From Actinomyces gerencseriae DSM 6844 (GTDB lineage: Bacteria > Actinomycetota > Actinomycetes > Actinomycetales > Actinomycetaceae), in NCBI RefSeq assembly GCF_000429265.1, contig NZ_AUBN01000014.1, positions 1-64,000 on the forward strand: a stretch of DNA of 64,000 bases. Direction: 5' to 3'. Of this stretch, positions 1-7,654 are shown one piece after another. A program made the translations under genes and the position numbers. Below the pieces are notes generated by a model. That model was not told the DNA's origin, ran no database searches, and was given only the letters and a program-made list of their open reading frames with translations. Numbering within the stretch: the first letter of the stretch is position 1; every line of letters starts with the position of its first letter.

Positions 1-236
1 CCGTCAACCCCGTCGACAACGGATGGCGGATCCTGTCCGACGCCGACACCGACGACTTCCTCAACACGCCCGGCAACCTCGTCGTGGCCAGCTTCAACTC
101 CATCGCCAACATCGAGCCCGCCCTGATCGGCATCTACACCCTGCCCGTGGGCACCGACCTCCAGCTCGTCGTCCACAACGGACGCCGCCGCTGGTACGAC
201 AACACCACCGGCCAGGACATCACCGACCAACTGTAG
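1..236 (+). CDS. DUF2185/Imm33-like immunity protein, 5' truncated by window edge
   Basis: The frame starting at base 3 is open to a TAG at 234-236 and encodes 77 residues. It contains GWRILSDADTDDFLNTPG, then a hydrophobic stretch with SIANIEP, and a late LPVGTDLQLV segment. This matches what I know of the DUF2185/Imm33-like family: a GWR(F/I)LSG-type start, a LN.P.N element and an IANI.P element. Members are predicted immunity proteins next to polymorphic toxins. The start codon lies outside the window. Orphan nuclease-toxin sequence follows immediately, which fits an immunity role. Family membership comes from recall of motifs; the toxin it would neutralise is unknown. Confidence 0.55.
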   Translation, partial: VNPVDNGWRILSDADTDDFLNTPGNLVVASFNSIANIEPALIGIYTLPVGTDLQLVVHNGRRRWYDNTTGQDITDQL

Positions 237-239
237 AAC

Positions 240-1136
240 ACCACGCACCCCGACCCCGGCACCCCTCCTTCGGCCAGGACCACCAGCTGGAACCGAACAC
301 CCACCACCACGCCGAGGGACGCGGCGACTTCCACACCAACGACGCCGGCGAGATCACGCACGTCGAAACCCGCTCGGCCGTCGCCAACGGAGGCACCCTC
401 AACCCCGACCTCAACAACCCACTGCCCGACACCACCTACACCGTCGACGAGAAGTTCCACTACACCACCGACGACCAGGCCCGCACAATCCGCTGCCAAG
501 TCGACTCCATGGACCCCATCCCGGCCGCCGACCGCATGCGCGACCCCGCCATCCAGAAAGAGGTCGCCAGATACGGCTCCTCACTGGACGGGACGTACGA
601 GGGCGGGCACCTCGTGGGAACCCAGTTCGGCGGCCCACCGGAGAGACTGAACATGGTCCTCCATCTGGACGGCGTCAACCGCGGCGTGGGCGGCCCCTAC
701 TCGAATAGCGTCCATAGCTTCGAGATGGACGCCGCCAGGAACCCGGGGAAGTACACCGACATCGACAGCCTCGCCCTGGGACGACGCACCGCCCTACGAA
801 CCACCCTGACCCTCACCGACTCCACCACCCACCACGACATCGACCCGCCCGACCAAGTCACCTCGGCCATCACCGCCATCACCACCGAACTGCGCGACCC
901 CCAAACCCAGGCCAAACCACACGCAGGCGCCTGGACCCGCGAACAGATATCGATGGAAACCGACGACCTCAAACTGGTCACCATTCTACGAATGGGACCA
1001 CGACCCCGGCTTCACCGACACCGACTGCGCCGACGAACCCCACCTCCACCCCCGCAACCCCCAGCACACCCCCACCTGGCTCGCCCAAGGCGCCGAACGC
1101 GCCCACCACCAACCCAACAAACCAACCACCCCCTAA
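240..1136 (+). pseudogene. Orphan nuclease-toxin C-terminus fused in frame to an immunity-protein fragment, then frameshifted
   Basis: Frame 2 encodes the tail of a DNA/RNA non-specific endonuclease toxin (Endonuclea_NS_2 type). The diagnostic part is EGGHLVGTQFGGPPERLNM at about 601-655, where the His of GGH is the expected catalytic residue, followed by a downstream Asn. No start codon or N-terminal delivery domain is visible, so this is a displaced toxin tip. At 758-767 it runs straight into sequence matching 4324-4702 of the downstream immunity-like gene, in frame (TDID-SLALGRR). An extra A near 983 (ACCATTCTAC here, ACCTTCTAC at the other copy) then shifts the frame. The restored frame ends at a TAA at 1134-1136. 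Deletion and frameshift together make a functional product unlikely. Confidence 0.6.
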
Positions 1137-1140
1137 ACAC
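758..1140 (+). repeat. Segmental duplicate of 4324-4702 (immunity-gene 3' half)
   Basis: This segment and 4324-4702 are nearly identical, for example the shared stretches GACATCGACAGCCTCGCCCT and CAACCCAACAAACCAACCAC. The left junction is the 10-mer GACATCGACA, which occurs once here (758-767), once in the second toxin copy (3671-3680) and once in the immunity gene (4324-4333). That is the signature of a deletion between two copies of a short direct repeat in an ancestral toxin-immunity pair. Confidence 0.75.
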
Positions 1141-1256
1141 ACCCAACCCCGCAGAAGGAGTCCTATTCATGGGGTTGCTTAGGTTGTTTTAGCGGAGTAC
1201 GCGGTGTTTCTCGGACTGAGGGAGTTTTTATTCCCGTGAGTCAGGGCTTGCCCCTG

Positions 1257-1950
1257 TTGTTTGGACACGCTGATTCCGGCCTTTGGGCTGGGGAGAGCGA
1301 GATGATCTGAGCATGGTTAGGAAGAGCTACTCCGAGGAGCTTGCGGCGTCAGGCGATGGAGGTGTACGAGACGACACTGGGGGCGACGGTGCGTGGGATC
1401 GTCCAAGACCTGGAGGTCGAGCGCGGCGCGCTGCGCCAGTGGCTGGCCTGGTCAGGGGCCGTGTTCGTCTGTCTTGCAACCGTCCTAGGCTGCCGCACTA
1501 AGGAAGTCGTGGGTTATGCGATGGCCGACCACATGCGCGCTTCCCTGGCGTATGAGGCCATCGACATGGCGGTTGGAGGATATCCGGTCGAGAAGGGCGT
1601 GACGATCTTCCCGCTCCGACCGGGGCGGCCGGTACACGTCTCAGAAGTTCCTGGACCACCTGGGGTCCTATGGTATCCGCCCGTCCGTCGGGCACACCAG
1701 AATGTGCTGGGACAACGCCTGGGCGGAGTCCTGCAACGCCAATACTCAAGAATGAGAGGGTCCACCGAATAACGTACCCCACCAGGGGATAGGCGATCAA
1801 CGTTATTGCCTCATGGATCGAGCTGAGATGCAATCATGCCCGCTTTCACTCACCCCTGGGATACCGCCCCTTAATGAGGCCGATCAAGAATTCCCGGACC
1901 TGAGCAAGACAGCCTGAAGCACAAAACAAGCAGTGTCCGAAAAACACCCA
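1257..1950 (+). mobile_element. Decayed IS3-family insertion sequence remnant
   Basis: Fragments of both IS3-family reading frames remain. OrfA-like sequence begins at ATG 1313 (VRKSYSEEL) and, after a one-base insertion near 1343, continues as RRQAMEVYETTLGATVRGI. OrfB-like sequence resumes at about 1500 (KEVVGYAMADHMRASL), with the first catalytic-Asp part deleted. In other frames SDRG (second catalytic Asp) and WDNAWAESCNA (catalytic Glu) are readable, as is a degenerate IELRCNHARFHSPLGYRP end near 1820-1870. Several frameshifts and stops separate these pieces. Imperfect terminal inverted repeats may be TTTGGACAC near 1260 and GTGTCCGAAA near 1934. The element cannot encode an active transposase; its exact ends are uncertain. 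Confidence 0.7.
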
Positions 1951-2094
1951 GCAGCCTAAATATCGGACGGCGCCACCGGCGACGGTGAACTCGACGGCGG
2001 TGTGAGCGGCCAGCAGACCGGCGGTGATGATGACAGCGGCCGGGGATAAACTGGCAACCAGCGATGAAATGATGAGTGATAAGAGGAGTCTCCG

Positions 2095-2694
2095 ATGACT
2101 GACAACAACGATGCCTTCCCCGTTGAGACGGTCCTGTCGGACGGCAGCGTGTTCCGGGTCGTCCCGGTGGGCACCGGTGTGGCGGCGGTCCGTGCCTGGG
2201 CCGAGTATCCCTGGCCCATGAGCCCGGCCCAGGCCCTCGCCCTGCGCGACCGCCTCGGCTGGACCTCCTCACCCACCGACGAGGAGATGTTCACCACCGA
2301 CCACGGCATCGGCGAGAAGGACGCCTGGTTCATCGCCGTCGAGAACGGCAGGAGCACCAGGACCGTCTCCGGCTTCCACCTGTCCCTGACCTGTCGCATC
2401 CCCAAGCCGGTCAGGCCGGAGGCCGTTCCCATCGCGGGCAGGGCCTTCGAGGACTACGTCCAGGCCCTCACCGCCGTCTACGGCAAGGGCACACGCTCGC
2501 GCAGCCAAGGCGTCCTGTCAGTAAAATGGGCCCTGCCCAACGGGGCATCGGTGGACATGGGCACCGTCGGCCGTGTCGTGTCCGTCGACGTCATCTCCCC
2601 GGTGGGCAATGAGATCGCCAGGGGCGAGGCCCAGTACTTCGACGAGATCGCCGACGAGAACGACGTCCCCTACGCCAGCACCCCGGACAACTGA
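2095..2694 (+). CDS. Hypothetical protein, tandem paralogue 1 (possible immunity-type protein)
   Basis: This 199-residue soluble protein has no signal peptide or membrane segment. The start ATG follows a clear AAGAGGAG at a good distance. Conserved features shared with the next gene are VLSDGSVFRVVPV near the N-terminus, VRAWAEYPWPMSPAQALALR, a TTDHGI motif, a VSGFHLSLT strand and a C-terminal YFDEIADEND tail. I do not recognise the family firmly; it may be DUF6301 or a relative, small actinobacterial proteins often found beside polymorphic toxins. Position between two toxin modules makes an immunity function plausible, but that is inference from context only. Confidence 0.75.
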   Translation: MTDNNDAFPVETVLSDGSVFRVVPVGTGVAAVRAWAEYPWPMSPAQALALRDRLGWTSSPTDEEMFTTDHGIGEKDAWFIAVENGRSTRTVSGFHLSLTCRIPKPVRPEAVPIAGRAFEDYVQALTAVYGKGTRSRSQGVLSVKWALPNGASVDMGTVGRVVSVDVISPVGNEIARGEAQYFDEIADENDVPYASTPDN

Positions 2695-2769
2695 CCGCCG
2701 ATTGCACCGACTCGGCGCGCCGAGCCCCCCTCCCGCCGGCCGCGGCACGCCGACGAGGAGGATAACCCT

Positions 2770-3354
2770 GTGACTCCCAGCGACACCGGTGACGGCTTTC
2801 CCCACCAGACGGTCCTGTCCGATGGCAGCGTGTTCCGGGTCGTCCCGGTGGACACCGGCCTGAGGACGGTCCGCGCCTGGGCCGAGCACTCCTGGCCCAT
2901 GAGCCCGGCCCAGGCCCTCGCCCTGCGCGACCGCCTCGGCTGGACCTCCTCACCCACAATGGAGACGTTGTTCACCACCGACCACGGCATCGATGAGAAG
3001 GACGCCTCCTTCACCACCATCGAGGCCGGCAGGAGCACCAGGACCGTCTCCGGCTTCCACCTGTCCCTGACCTCCCGCATCCCCAAGCCCGTCATGGACG
3101 AGGCCGTTCCCATCGCGGCCAGGGCCTTCGAGGCCTACGTCCAGGCCCTCACCGCCGTCTACGGCAAGGGCACACGCAACAAGCGCAAACACACCTCCGC
3201 GGCATGGACACTACCCAGCGGAGCCTCGGTGGACATCGGCACCGTCAGCTGGGTCATCAGCATCGATGTTGACTCCCCGGCGCTCAACGAGGCGGCCAGG
3301 GGCGAGGCCCACTACTTCGACGAGATCGCCGACGAGAACGACCCCGCCCGCTGA
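2770..3354 (+). CDS. Hypothetical protein, tandem paralogue 2
   Basis: This 194-residue protein is a clear paralogue of the preceding gene over its whole length. Both share VLSDGSVFRVVPV, WPMSPAQALALRDRLGW, the TTDHGI motif and the C-terminal HYFDEIADEND or QYFDEIADEND. The GTG start is preceded by GACGAGGAGG. The gap to the upstream gene is 75 bp, so the two probably form one transcript. Differences cluster in the centre and near residue 150, as expected if paralogues diverged to recognise different partners. The next sequence downstream is an orphan nuclease-toxin tip. Function is unknown. Confidence 0.75.
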   Translation: MTPSDTGDGFPHQTVLSDGSVFRVVPVDTGLRTVRAWAEHSWPMSPAQALALRDRLGWTSSPTMETLFTTDHGIDEKDASFTTIEAGRSTRTVSGFHLSLTSRIPKPVMDEAVPIAARAFEAYVQALTAVYGKGTRNKRKHTSAAWTLPSGASVDIGTVSWVISIDVDSPALNEAARGEAHYFDEIADENDPAR

Positions 3355-3409
3355 CCAACCAACACCACGACCACACCGCACCGGCGCACCGCACCCCCCT
3401 CCCACGGAT

Positions 3410-3814
3410 CCCGCCGACCGCGTGCGCGACCCCGCCATCCAGAAGGAGGTCGCCGGATACGGCTCCTCACTGGACGGGACGTACGAGGGCGGACACATCG
3501 TGAGAACCCAGTTCGGCGGTCCGCCGGAGAGACTGAACATGTTCCCCCAAACCGATCAGATGAACCGCAGTAGTGGCCTGCGGGGCGTCGAACCGGTCGA
3601 CCCCAACGGCCAGTTCAAGAGCTACTACGCCTTCGAGACGGACGCCGCCAGGAACCCCGGGAAGTACACCGACATCGACATCACCCTCGACTACGACCCC
3701 CACCTGACGGGCACAGACGTCGACAAAGTACCACGGGAAATCGAGATTACGGGAAAGGAGTACGGCAAGCCGATGCCGGATCAGAGTTTCCCGAACCGAG
3801 CGGGAAGGAAGTAA
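3410..3814 (+). pseudogene. Orphan C-terminal nuclease-toxin module (second copy), 5' truncated
   Basis: The frame encodes about 134 residues starting at DRVRDPAIQKEVAGYGSSL. It contains GGHIVRTQFGGPPERLNMF with the catalytic-type His, a FPQTDQMNR segment and the complete C-terminus KEYGKPMPDQSFPNRAGRK. Homology to the first copy begins abruptly at about 3412 (GCCGACCGC), just after an unrelated spacer, so this is a displaced toxin tip with no start codon of its own. It keeps its natural end and sits 2 bp before the next ATG, the usual spacing of a toxin and its immunity gene. Such tips can be recruited by recombination onto a full-length toxin; alone it is probably silent. Confidence 0.6.
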
Positions 3815-3816
3815 TT

Positions 3817-4701
3817 ATGCCCAAGTTGAACACATGGGGAATGTCGGCTGAGGAGATTCTCACCGCCGTGCAAAATGCCTTAATAGAGTGGATGAGGCAA
3901 CAGGGGGCTGTTCGTGTCGACATTGAGTGTCGAGCACTGGGAATGTGGGGCTCCAGAACGACTCATATCACTCTCCCCGACGGTGAGCGCAAAGCGATGA
4001 CCACTCCACGAGAAGCCGCCTTCAGCGTCGACGACCTGCGCGGGGAACAGATGATTCCTGGTCGTGGGGCGTGGACGTGGGCTCATCTGTGGATGAGCGC
4101 CGACGAGCTCGTCCTGCACGCCGACTACGACTGGGACCGCGACGTCGGACCGGCCGACTTCAACTGCGCCGATGAGCTCGAGCGCTTCCCCCGCGACGCC
4201 CAGCACACCCCGGCCTGGCTCGCCCAGGGCGCCGCCCGGGGCCGACGCGCCACCCAGATCTACGACCGCCTCGAACACGCCCTGGCCCACTGGCTGAGCA
4301 CCCAGGAGGACGCCGAGCGCATCGACATCGACAGCCTCGCCCTGGGACGACGCACCGCCCTACGAACCACCCTGACCCTGACCAACGGCACCACCCACCA
4401 CGACATCGACCTGCCCGACCAAGTCACCTCGGCCATCACCGCCATCACCACCGAACTGCGCGGCCCCCAAACCCAGGCCAAACCACACGCAGGCGCTTGG
4501 ACCCGCGAACAGATATCGATGGAAACCGACGACCTCAAACTGGTCACCTTCTACGAATGGGACTACGACCCCGGCTTCACCGACACCGACTGCGCCGACG
4601 AACTCCACCTCCACCCCCGCGATGCCCAGCACACCCCCACCTGGCTCGCCCAAGGCGCCGAACGCGCCCACCACCAACCCAACAAACCAACCACCCCCTA
4701 A
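3817..4701 (+). CDS. Two-domain immunity-like protein (possibly YezG/EsaG-related)
   Basis: This 294-residue cytoplasmic protein has an internal duplication. Each half starts with a helical QNALIEWMRQQ or RLEHALAHWLS segment, then a beta-rich part, then GAWTWAHLWMSADELVLHADY (first) or GAWTREQISMETDDLKLVTF (second). Each ends with DCADEL-type acid residues and PRDAQHTP.WLAQGA. The AWT...(F/Y)DYDPGF layout resembles the DUF600/YezG-EsaG antitoxins that neutralise Endonuclea_NS_2-type toxins such as EsaD, and the gene follows such a toxin tip by 2 bp. The start ATG has GGAAGG upstream. Family assignment is tentative; an immunity role is well supported by position. Confidence 0.6.
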   Translation: MPKLNTWGMSAEEILTAVQNALIEWMRQQGAVRVDIECRALGMWGSRTTHITLPDGERKAMTTPREAAFSVDDLRGEQMIPGRGAWTWAHLWMSADELVLHADYDWDRDVGPADFNCADELERFPRDAQHTPAWLAQGAARGRRATQIYDRLEHALAHWLSTQEDAERIDIDSLALGRRTALRTTLTLTNGTTHHDIDLPDQVTSAITAITTELRGPQTQAKPHAGAWTREQISMETDDLKLVTFYEWDYDPGFTDTDCADELHLHPRDAQHTPTWLAQGAERAHHQPNKPTTP

Positions 4702-4790
4702 ACACACCCCACAACCAACCAGACCACCGAACAATCTCCGAAGAACACATAGCAGTCCAGGTCTCGCGGAAGCAGAGGATGGAGAAACCC

Positions 4791-5210
4791 ATGAATGTTC
4801 ACGACCATTTTCCCGACGAGTCCATGAGGAACCTCCTCGTGGAGGTGCTCACCGAGAACGACCCCGAGCTGGTTCCGCTGTTCTCGACCCAATCCTCAAT
4901 GACTCAGGAACAAGTAGATGGCGTTAATGACGCATGCTGGAAAGCGATGAAATTCGTGGGAGACAACGGCGACGTCCCCACGGAACGCACAACCAGGCTG
5001 GAGCATCTCATCGACGTGCTTGACGAGACCTGGTCAGCAGAGAAAGAGAAGCAGAAGTCGCCTTCAGAGCAAGACGCATCAGCGGTAGGCGGGGCATATG
5101 CGAATGGGGGACCTTTCTCACCGGAATCGGCCATCAGGGTGCTGGTCGGCGGTTCCGGGGGCGATCCTCCGCGCTCGCCCGAGCACGCGACGCCGGGCCG
5201 CGGCGAGTGA
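4791..5210 (+). CDS. Hypothetical small acidic protein
   Basis: About 139 residues. The ATG at 4791 has GGAG six bases upstream; an in-frame ATG at 4779 is possible. The N-terminal 85 residues (DHFPDESMRNLLVEVLTEND, then QEQVDGVNDACWKAM and LEHLIDVLDETW) look helical and acidic. No family is recognised. The last 20 residues or so (DPPRSPEHATPGRGE) are encoded by an intergenic direct repeat, so the original C-terminus may have been lost and replaced by read-through. A degenerate second copy lies at 5696-6002. Position after the toxin-immunity pair suggests an accessory or immunity gene, without further evidence. Confidence 0.6.
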   Translation: MNVHDHFPDESMRNLLVEVLTENDPELVPLFSTQSSMTQEQVDGVNDACWKAMKFVGDNGDVPTERTTRLEHLIDVLDETWSAEKEKQKSPSEQDASAVGGAYANGGPFSPESAIRVLVGGSGGDPPRSPEHATPGRGE

Positions 5211-5252
5211 GGCCACGTCAGCGCGATCCTCCGCGCTCGCCCGAGCACGCGA
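5161..5252. repeat. 32-bp direct repeat, two copies 60 bp apart
   Basis: The sequence beginning GCGATCCTCCGCGCTCGCCC and ending CACGCGACG occurs at 5161-5192 and 5221-5252. The first copy forms the 3' end of the upstream small gene. Confidence 0.85.
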
Positions 5253-5489
5253 CGTCCTCCCGGCGGAAAGCCGATCCGATGCCGATGCCGGCAGGCTGCT
5301 TGTCCCTTTGCCGCAGATACGGATACGCCCGCCCCTAACAAGTCCCGTCGCTCCGCACGCCCCGTCAGAAGGGCGAATCCTCCTCCTGCATCCGGTTCCG
5401 CCCCTCGCTGATCCCCGCGCGGCCGGGGCCGGACGAGAAGGCATCAGGGTGCTCGCGCGGCGTCGTGCCGCCGCGCGAGCCGCCCGCGC

Positions 5490-5622
5490 GGTCGTACCCG
5501 GATGCACGCGGTCGTACCTCTCCTCACGACGTCGTACCCAAACGCGCGCGGTCGTACCCTGGAGCCCTTCCAAGGTACGACCTGGCGCCACAAGGTACGA
5601 CCTGGCGCCACAAGGTACGACC
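5490..5622. repeat. Mirror-symmetric 20-bp repeat array I around a central hairpin
   Basis: GTCGTAC cores occur at 5491, 5511, 5531 and 5551. After the central hairpin the reverse complement GTACGAC occurs at 5575, 5595 and 5615. Spacing is exactly 20 bp within each arm, and paired cores are equidistant from about 5566. The central hairpin has arms GGTCGTACCCTGGA and TCCAAGGTACGACC with one mismatch and a 5-base loop. Spacer bases between cores vary. The same architecture recurs at 11041 and 61129. Confidence 0.85.
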
Positions 5623-5695
5623 GCGCAAGATCCGGACGCGCCGAATCACCGGCACCCGCCCGCCAGCACCCGCACCCTCGAACACGAAGAACCCG

Positions 5696-6002
5696 TTCAC
5701 GGTCATTTCCCCGACAAGTCCACAAGCCCATGAGAATCCTCCTCATGGAGGTGCTCACCGAGAACGATCCCGAGTCGCTGCCATCGTTCCCGGCCCAGCC
5801 CTGCGCTCCCGGCCCACCCCTCTGCTCCCAGCCCAGTCCCCGATGAGCCGGGAACAGGTGAATCGCATTGATGACGCATGTCGGAAAGCAATGCGATGCG
5901 TGGGAGACGACGGCGATGTCCCCACGGAAGGCACAACCAGGTCGGAGTACCTCCTCGACGTGCTTGACGAGATCCGGCCGACGGAAGGGCGGCAGTCCCC
6001 CG
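5696..6002 (+). pseudogene. Frameshifted duplicate of the 4791-5210 gene
   Basis: The nucleotide sequence aligns with 4797-5047. One frame gives HGHFPDKS, then MRILLMEVLTENDPES; after a frameshift near 5800 another frame gives MSREQVNRIDDACRKAM and GDDGDVPTEGTTRSEYLLDV. These match DHFPDES, LLVEVLTENDPEL, MTQEQVDGVNDACWKAM and GDNGDVPTERTTRLEHLIDV of the intact gene. At least one frameshift lies between the halves and the spacer 'CCCAGCCCAGTCCC' is expanded. It is probably not expressed as a full protein. It is separated from the intact copy by mirror repeat array I. Confidence 0.65.
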
Positions 6003-6065
6003 TCGGAGTGAAGAGCACCCGCGGCGCACGCACTCCCGCCCCCTCGCCCCGCCGACATGCGAGCC

Positions 6066-7067
6066 TCAGGGCAGGCGGAAGGTCGTCCCGTCGTCGTCGG
6101 TGGCGATGAGCCCGTCGGCCAGGAGAGAGGCCAGTGCGCGCCCCGGCTGCTCGTGGTCCGCCGCTCGACCCTCACGGGCCCCGGCACCGGCTCCCGCCGT
6201 CAGGAGCGTCTCGGCGCTCAGCGTCGCGCCCGTGTCGGTCCCGCGCAGCCGGGCCATGATCAGACCCCGCGCCTGACGGTCCGTCCCCCGCCACGCCTGT
6301 CGGCGTCGCCGTTCGGCGTGCTCATCCGGGGGCGTGCCCGCGGCCAGCCACGCGCACTCCTCGCGCCACGGGCAGTCATCGCAGCGCGGCTCGCGGGCGG
6401 TGCACACCAGTGCCCCCAGCTCCATGACCGCCACCGACCAGGCGGCCGCCTCGCCGTCGGCCTCGGGCAGAAGCGCCTCGGCCCGCTCGCGCTCGGCCCG
6501 CACCAGCGCGGGAGGAGGCAGGGCCCGACCACCGACCGCGCGAGCGAGCACGCGCCGCACATTGGTGTCCAGCGCGAGGGCCCGGCGCCCGAAGGCGAAG
6601 GCCAGGACGGCGCCGGCCGTGTACTCGCCGATCCCCGGCAGCGCCCGCAGCGCCTCGAGGTCGCAGGGCAGTCGGCCGCCGTGGCGCTCGACGACGGCGC
6701 GGGCGCAGTCGATGAGTCGCAGCGCCCGACGGGGATACCCCAGCGTGCCCCACACCCGCAGGACCTCCGCGGGCTCGGCCCGCGCCAGGGCGGCCGCATC
6801 CGGCCAGCGGTCCATCCACTGCCGCCACGCGGGCACCACCCGGGCGACCGGGGTCTGCTGGCTCATGACCTCCGAGACCAGCACCCCGTAGGGCGTCGTC
6901 CCCGGTTCGCGCCACGGCAGGTCCCGCGCGTGCTCGCGGTACCACTCGATGACCGCCCGCGGGGACGGCGCGCCCCGGGCGTCGCACGACGCCATCGCAT
7001 CCGCTCCGCCCACGGTCCCCGCAGGGACCGCGGGTCTCGCAGGGACCGCGGGTCTCGCAGAACTCAC
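6066..7067 (-). CDS. mutY: A/G-specific adenine DNA glycosylase MutY
   Basis: A 333-residue base-excision repair glycosylase that removes adenine mispaired with 8-oxoguanine or guanine. The N-terminal catalytic domain has DLPWRE and SEVMSQQTPV (catalytic Glu). The helix-hairpin-helix is LPGIGEYTAGAVLAFAFG, followed by catalytic Asp in ALDTNVRRV. The 4Fe-4S cluster motif CTAREPRCDDCPWREEC has the expected C-x6-C-x2-C-x5-C spacing. The NUDIX-like C-terminal domain is short, as in many actinobacteria. The GTG start overlaps the upstream stop by 4 bp (GTGA); its first 16 codons include two copies of an 18-bp tandem repeat (7023-7058), so the internal Met at residue 25 is an alternative start. It is the last gene of a coupled minus-strand trio. 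Confidence 0.93.
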   Translation of the reverse strand: MSSARPAVPARPAVPAGTVGGADAMASCDARGAPSPRAVIEWYREHARDLPWREPGTTPYGVLVSEVMSQQTPVARVVPAWRQWMDRWPDAAALARAEPAEVLRVWGTLGYPRRALRLIDCARAVVERHGGRLPCDLEALRALPGIGEYTAGAVLAFAFGRRALALDTNVRRVLARAVGGRALPPPALVRAERERAEALLPEADGEAAAWSVAVMELGALVCTAREPRCDDCPWREECAWLAAGTPPDEHAERRRRQAWRGTDRQARGLIMARLRGTDTGATLSAETLLTAGAGAGAREGRAADHEQPGRALASLLADGLIATDDDGTTFRLP

Positions 7068-7654
7068 AGCTCGATGAGCATGCGCGTGTTCCCCAGGGTG
7101 TTGGGCTTGACCCGCGCCAGGTCGAGGAACTCGGCGACCCCGTCGTCATGACTGCGCACCATCTCGGCGAAGGTGTCCATGCCCACCGGCGTGCCCCAGA
7201 TCGGGTGGAAGCCGTGGGCGATGAAGAAGTCGACCTCGAAGGTCAGGCAGAAGACGCGTCGCAGGCCCAGGACGCGAGCGCGTTCGAGCAGCTCGCCCAG
7301 AATGGCGCCGCCGACCCCCCGATTCAGGCAGTCCTTGCGCACGGCGAGCGTGCGGACCTCGGCGATGTCGTCCCACATGACGTGCAGGGCCCCGCAGCCG
7401 ATGATGCCGTCGGGCTTCTCCCAAGTGCCGTCGAGCGACCCCGCGCCCTCGGCCACGGTGAACTCCTGGATGTCCTCGAAGTAGGTGATGAGGTCCTTGG
7501 CGATGAGGATGCGACGATTGGAATAGGGCCGGACGAGCTCGGCGATGGCGCGGGCGTCCGCGGGGCGAGCGGCGCGCAGGACCGTGCGCCAGGGTCTCGA
7601 CGACGCAGCGGTGGCCGCGTCCCCGGCGCCGCTCGGGCGGCTCGTATCGCTCAT
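7064..7654 (-). CDS. GNAT N-acetyltransferase, ArgA-like (N-acetylglutamate synthase type)
   Basis: A 196-residue single GNAT domain. The N-terminal LRAARPADARAIAELVRPYS is typical of ArgA-like acetyltransferases. IIGCGALHVMWDDIAEVRTLAV is the central sheet carrying the likely catalytic Glu. NRGVGGAILGELLERARVLG is the acetyl-CoA pyrophosphate loop, and CLTFEVDFFIAHGF follows. In arginine biosynthesis this enzyme acetylates glutamate with acetyl-CoA. It has no amino-acid-kinase domain, like the short actinobacterial ArgA proteins. The ATG overlaps the SorC stop as ATGA, and its own stop overlaps mutY as GTGA, so the three genes are probably one transcript. Substrate is inferred from family resemblance. 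Confidence 0.75.
   Translation of the reverse strand: MSDTSRPSGAGDAATAASSRPWRTVLRAARPADARAIAELVRPYSNRRILIAKDLITYFEDIQEFTVAEGAGSLDGTWEKPDGIIGCGALHVMWDDIAEVRTLAVRKDCLNRGVGGAILGELLERARVLGLRRVFCLTFEVDFFIAHGFHPIWGTPVGMDTFAEMVRSHDDGVAEFLDLARVKPNTLGNTRMLIEL

Noticed and set aside
1257-1950. Functional insertion sequence
   Set aside because: OrfA is frameshifted and OrfB lacks its first catalytic part and has several frame changes.
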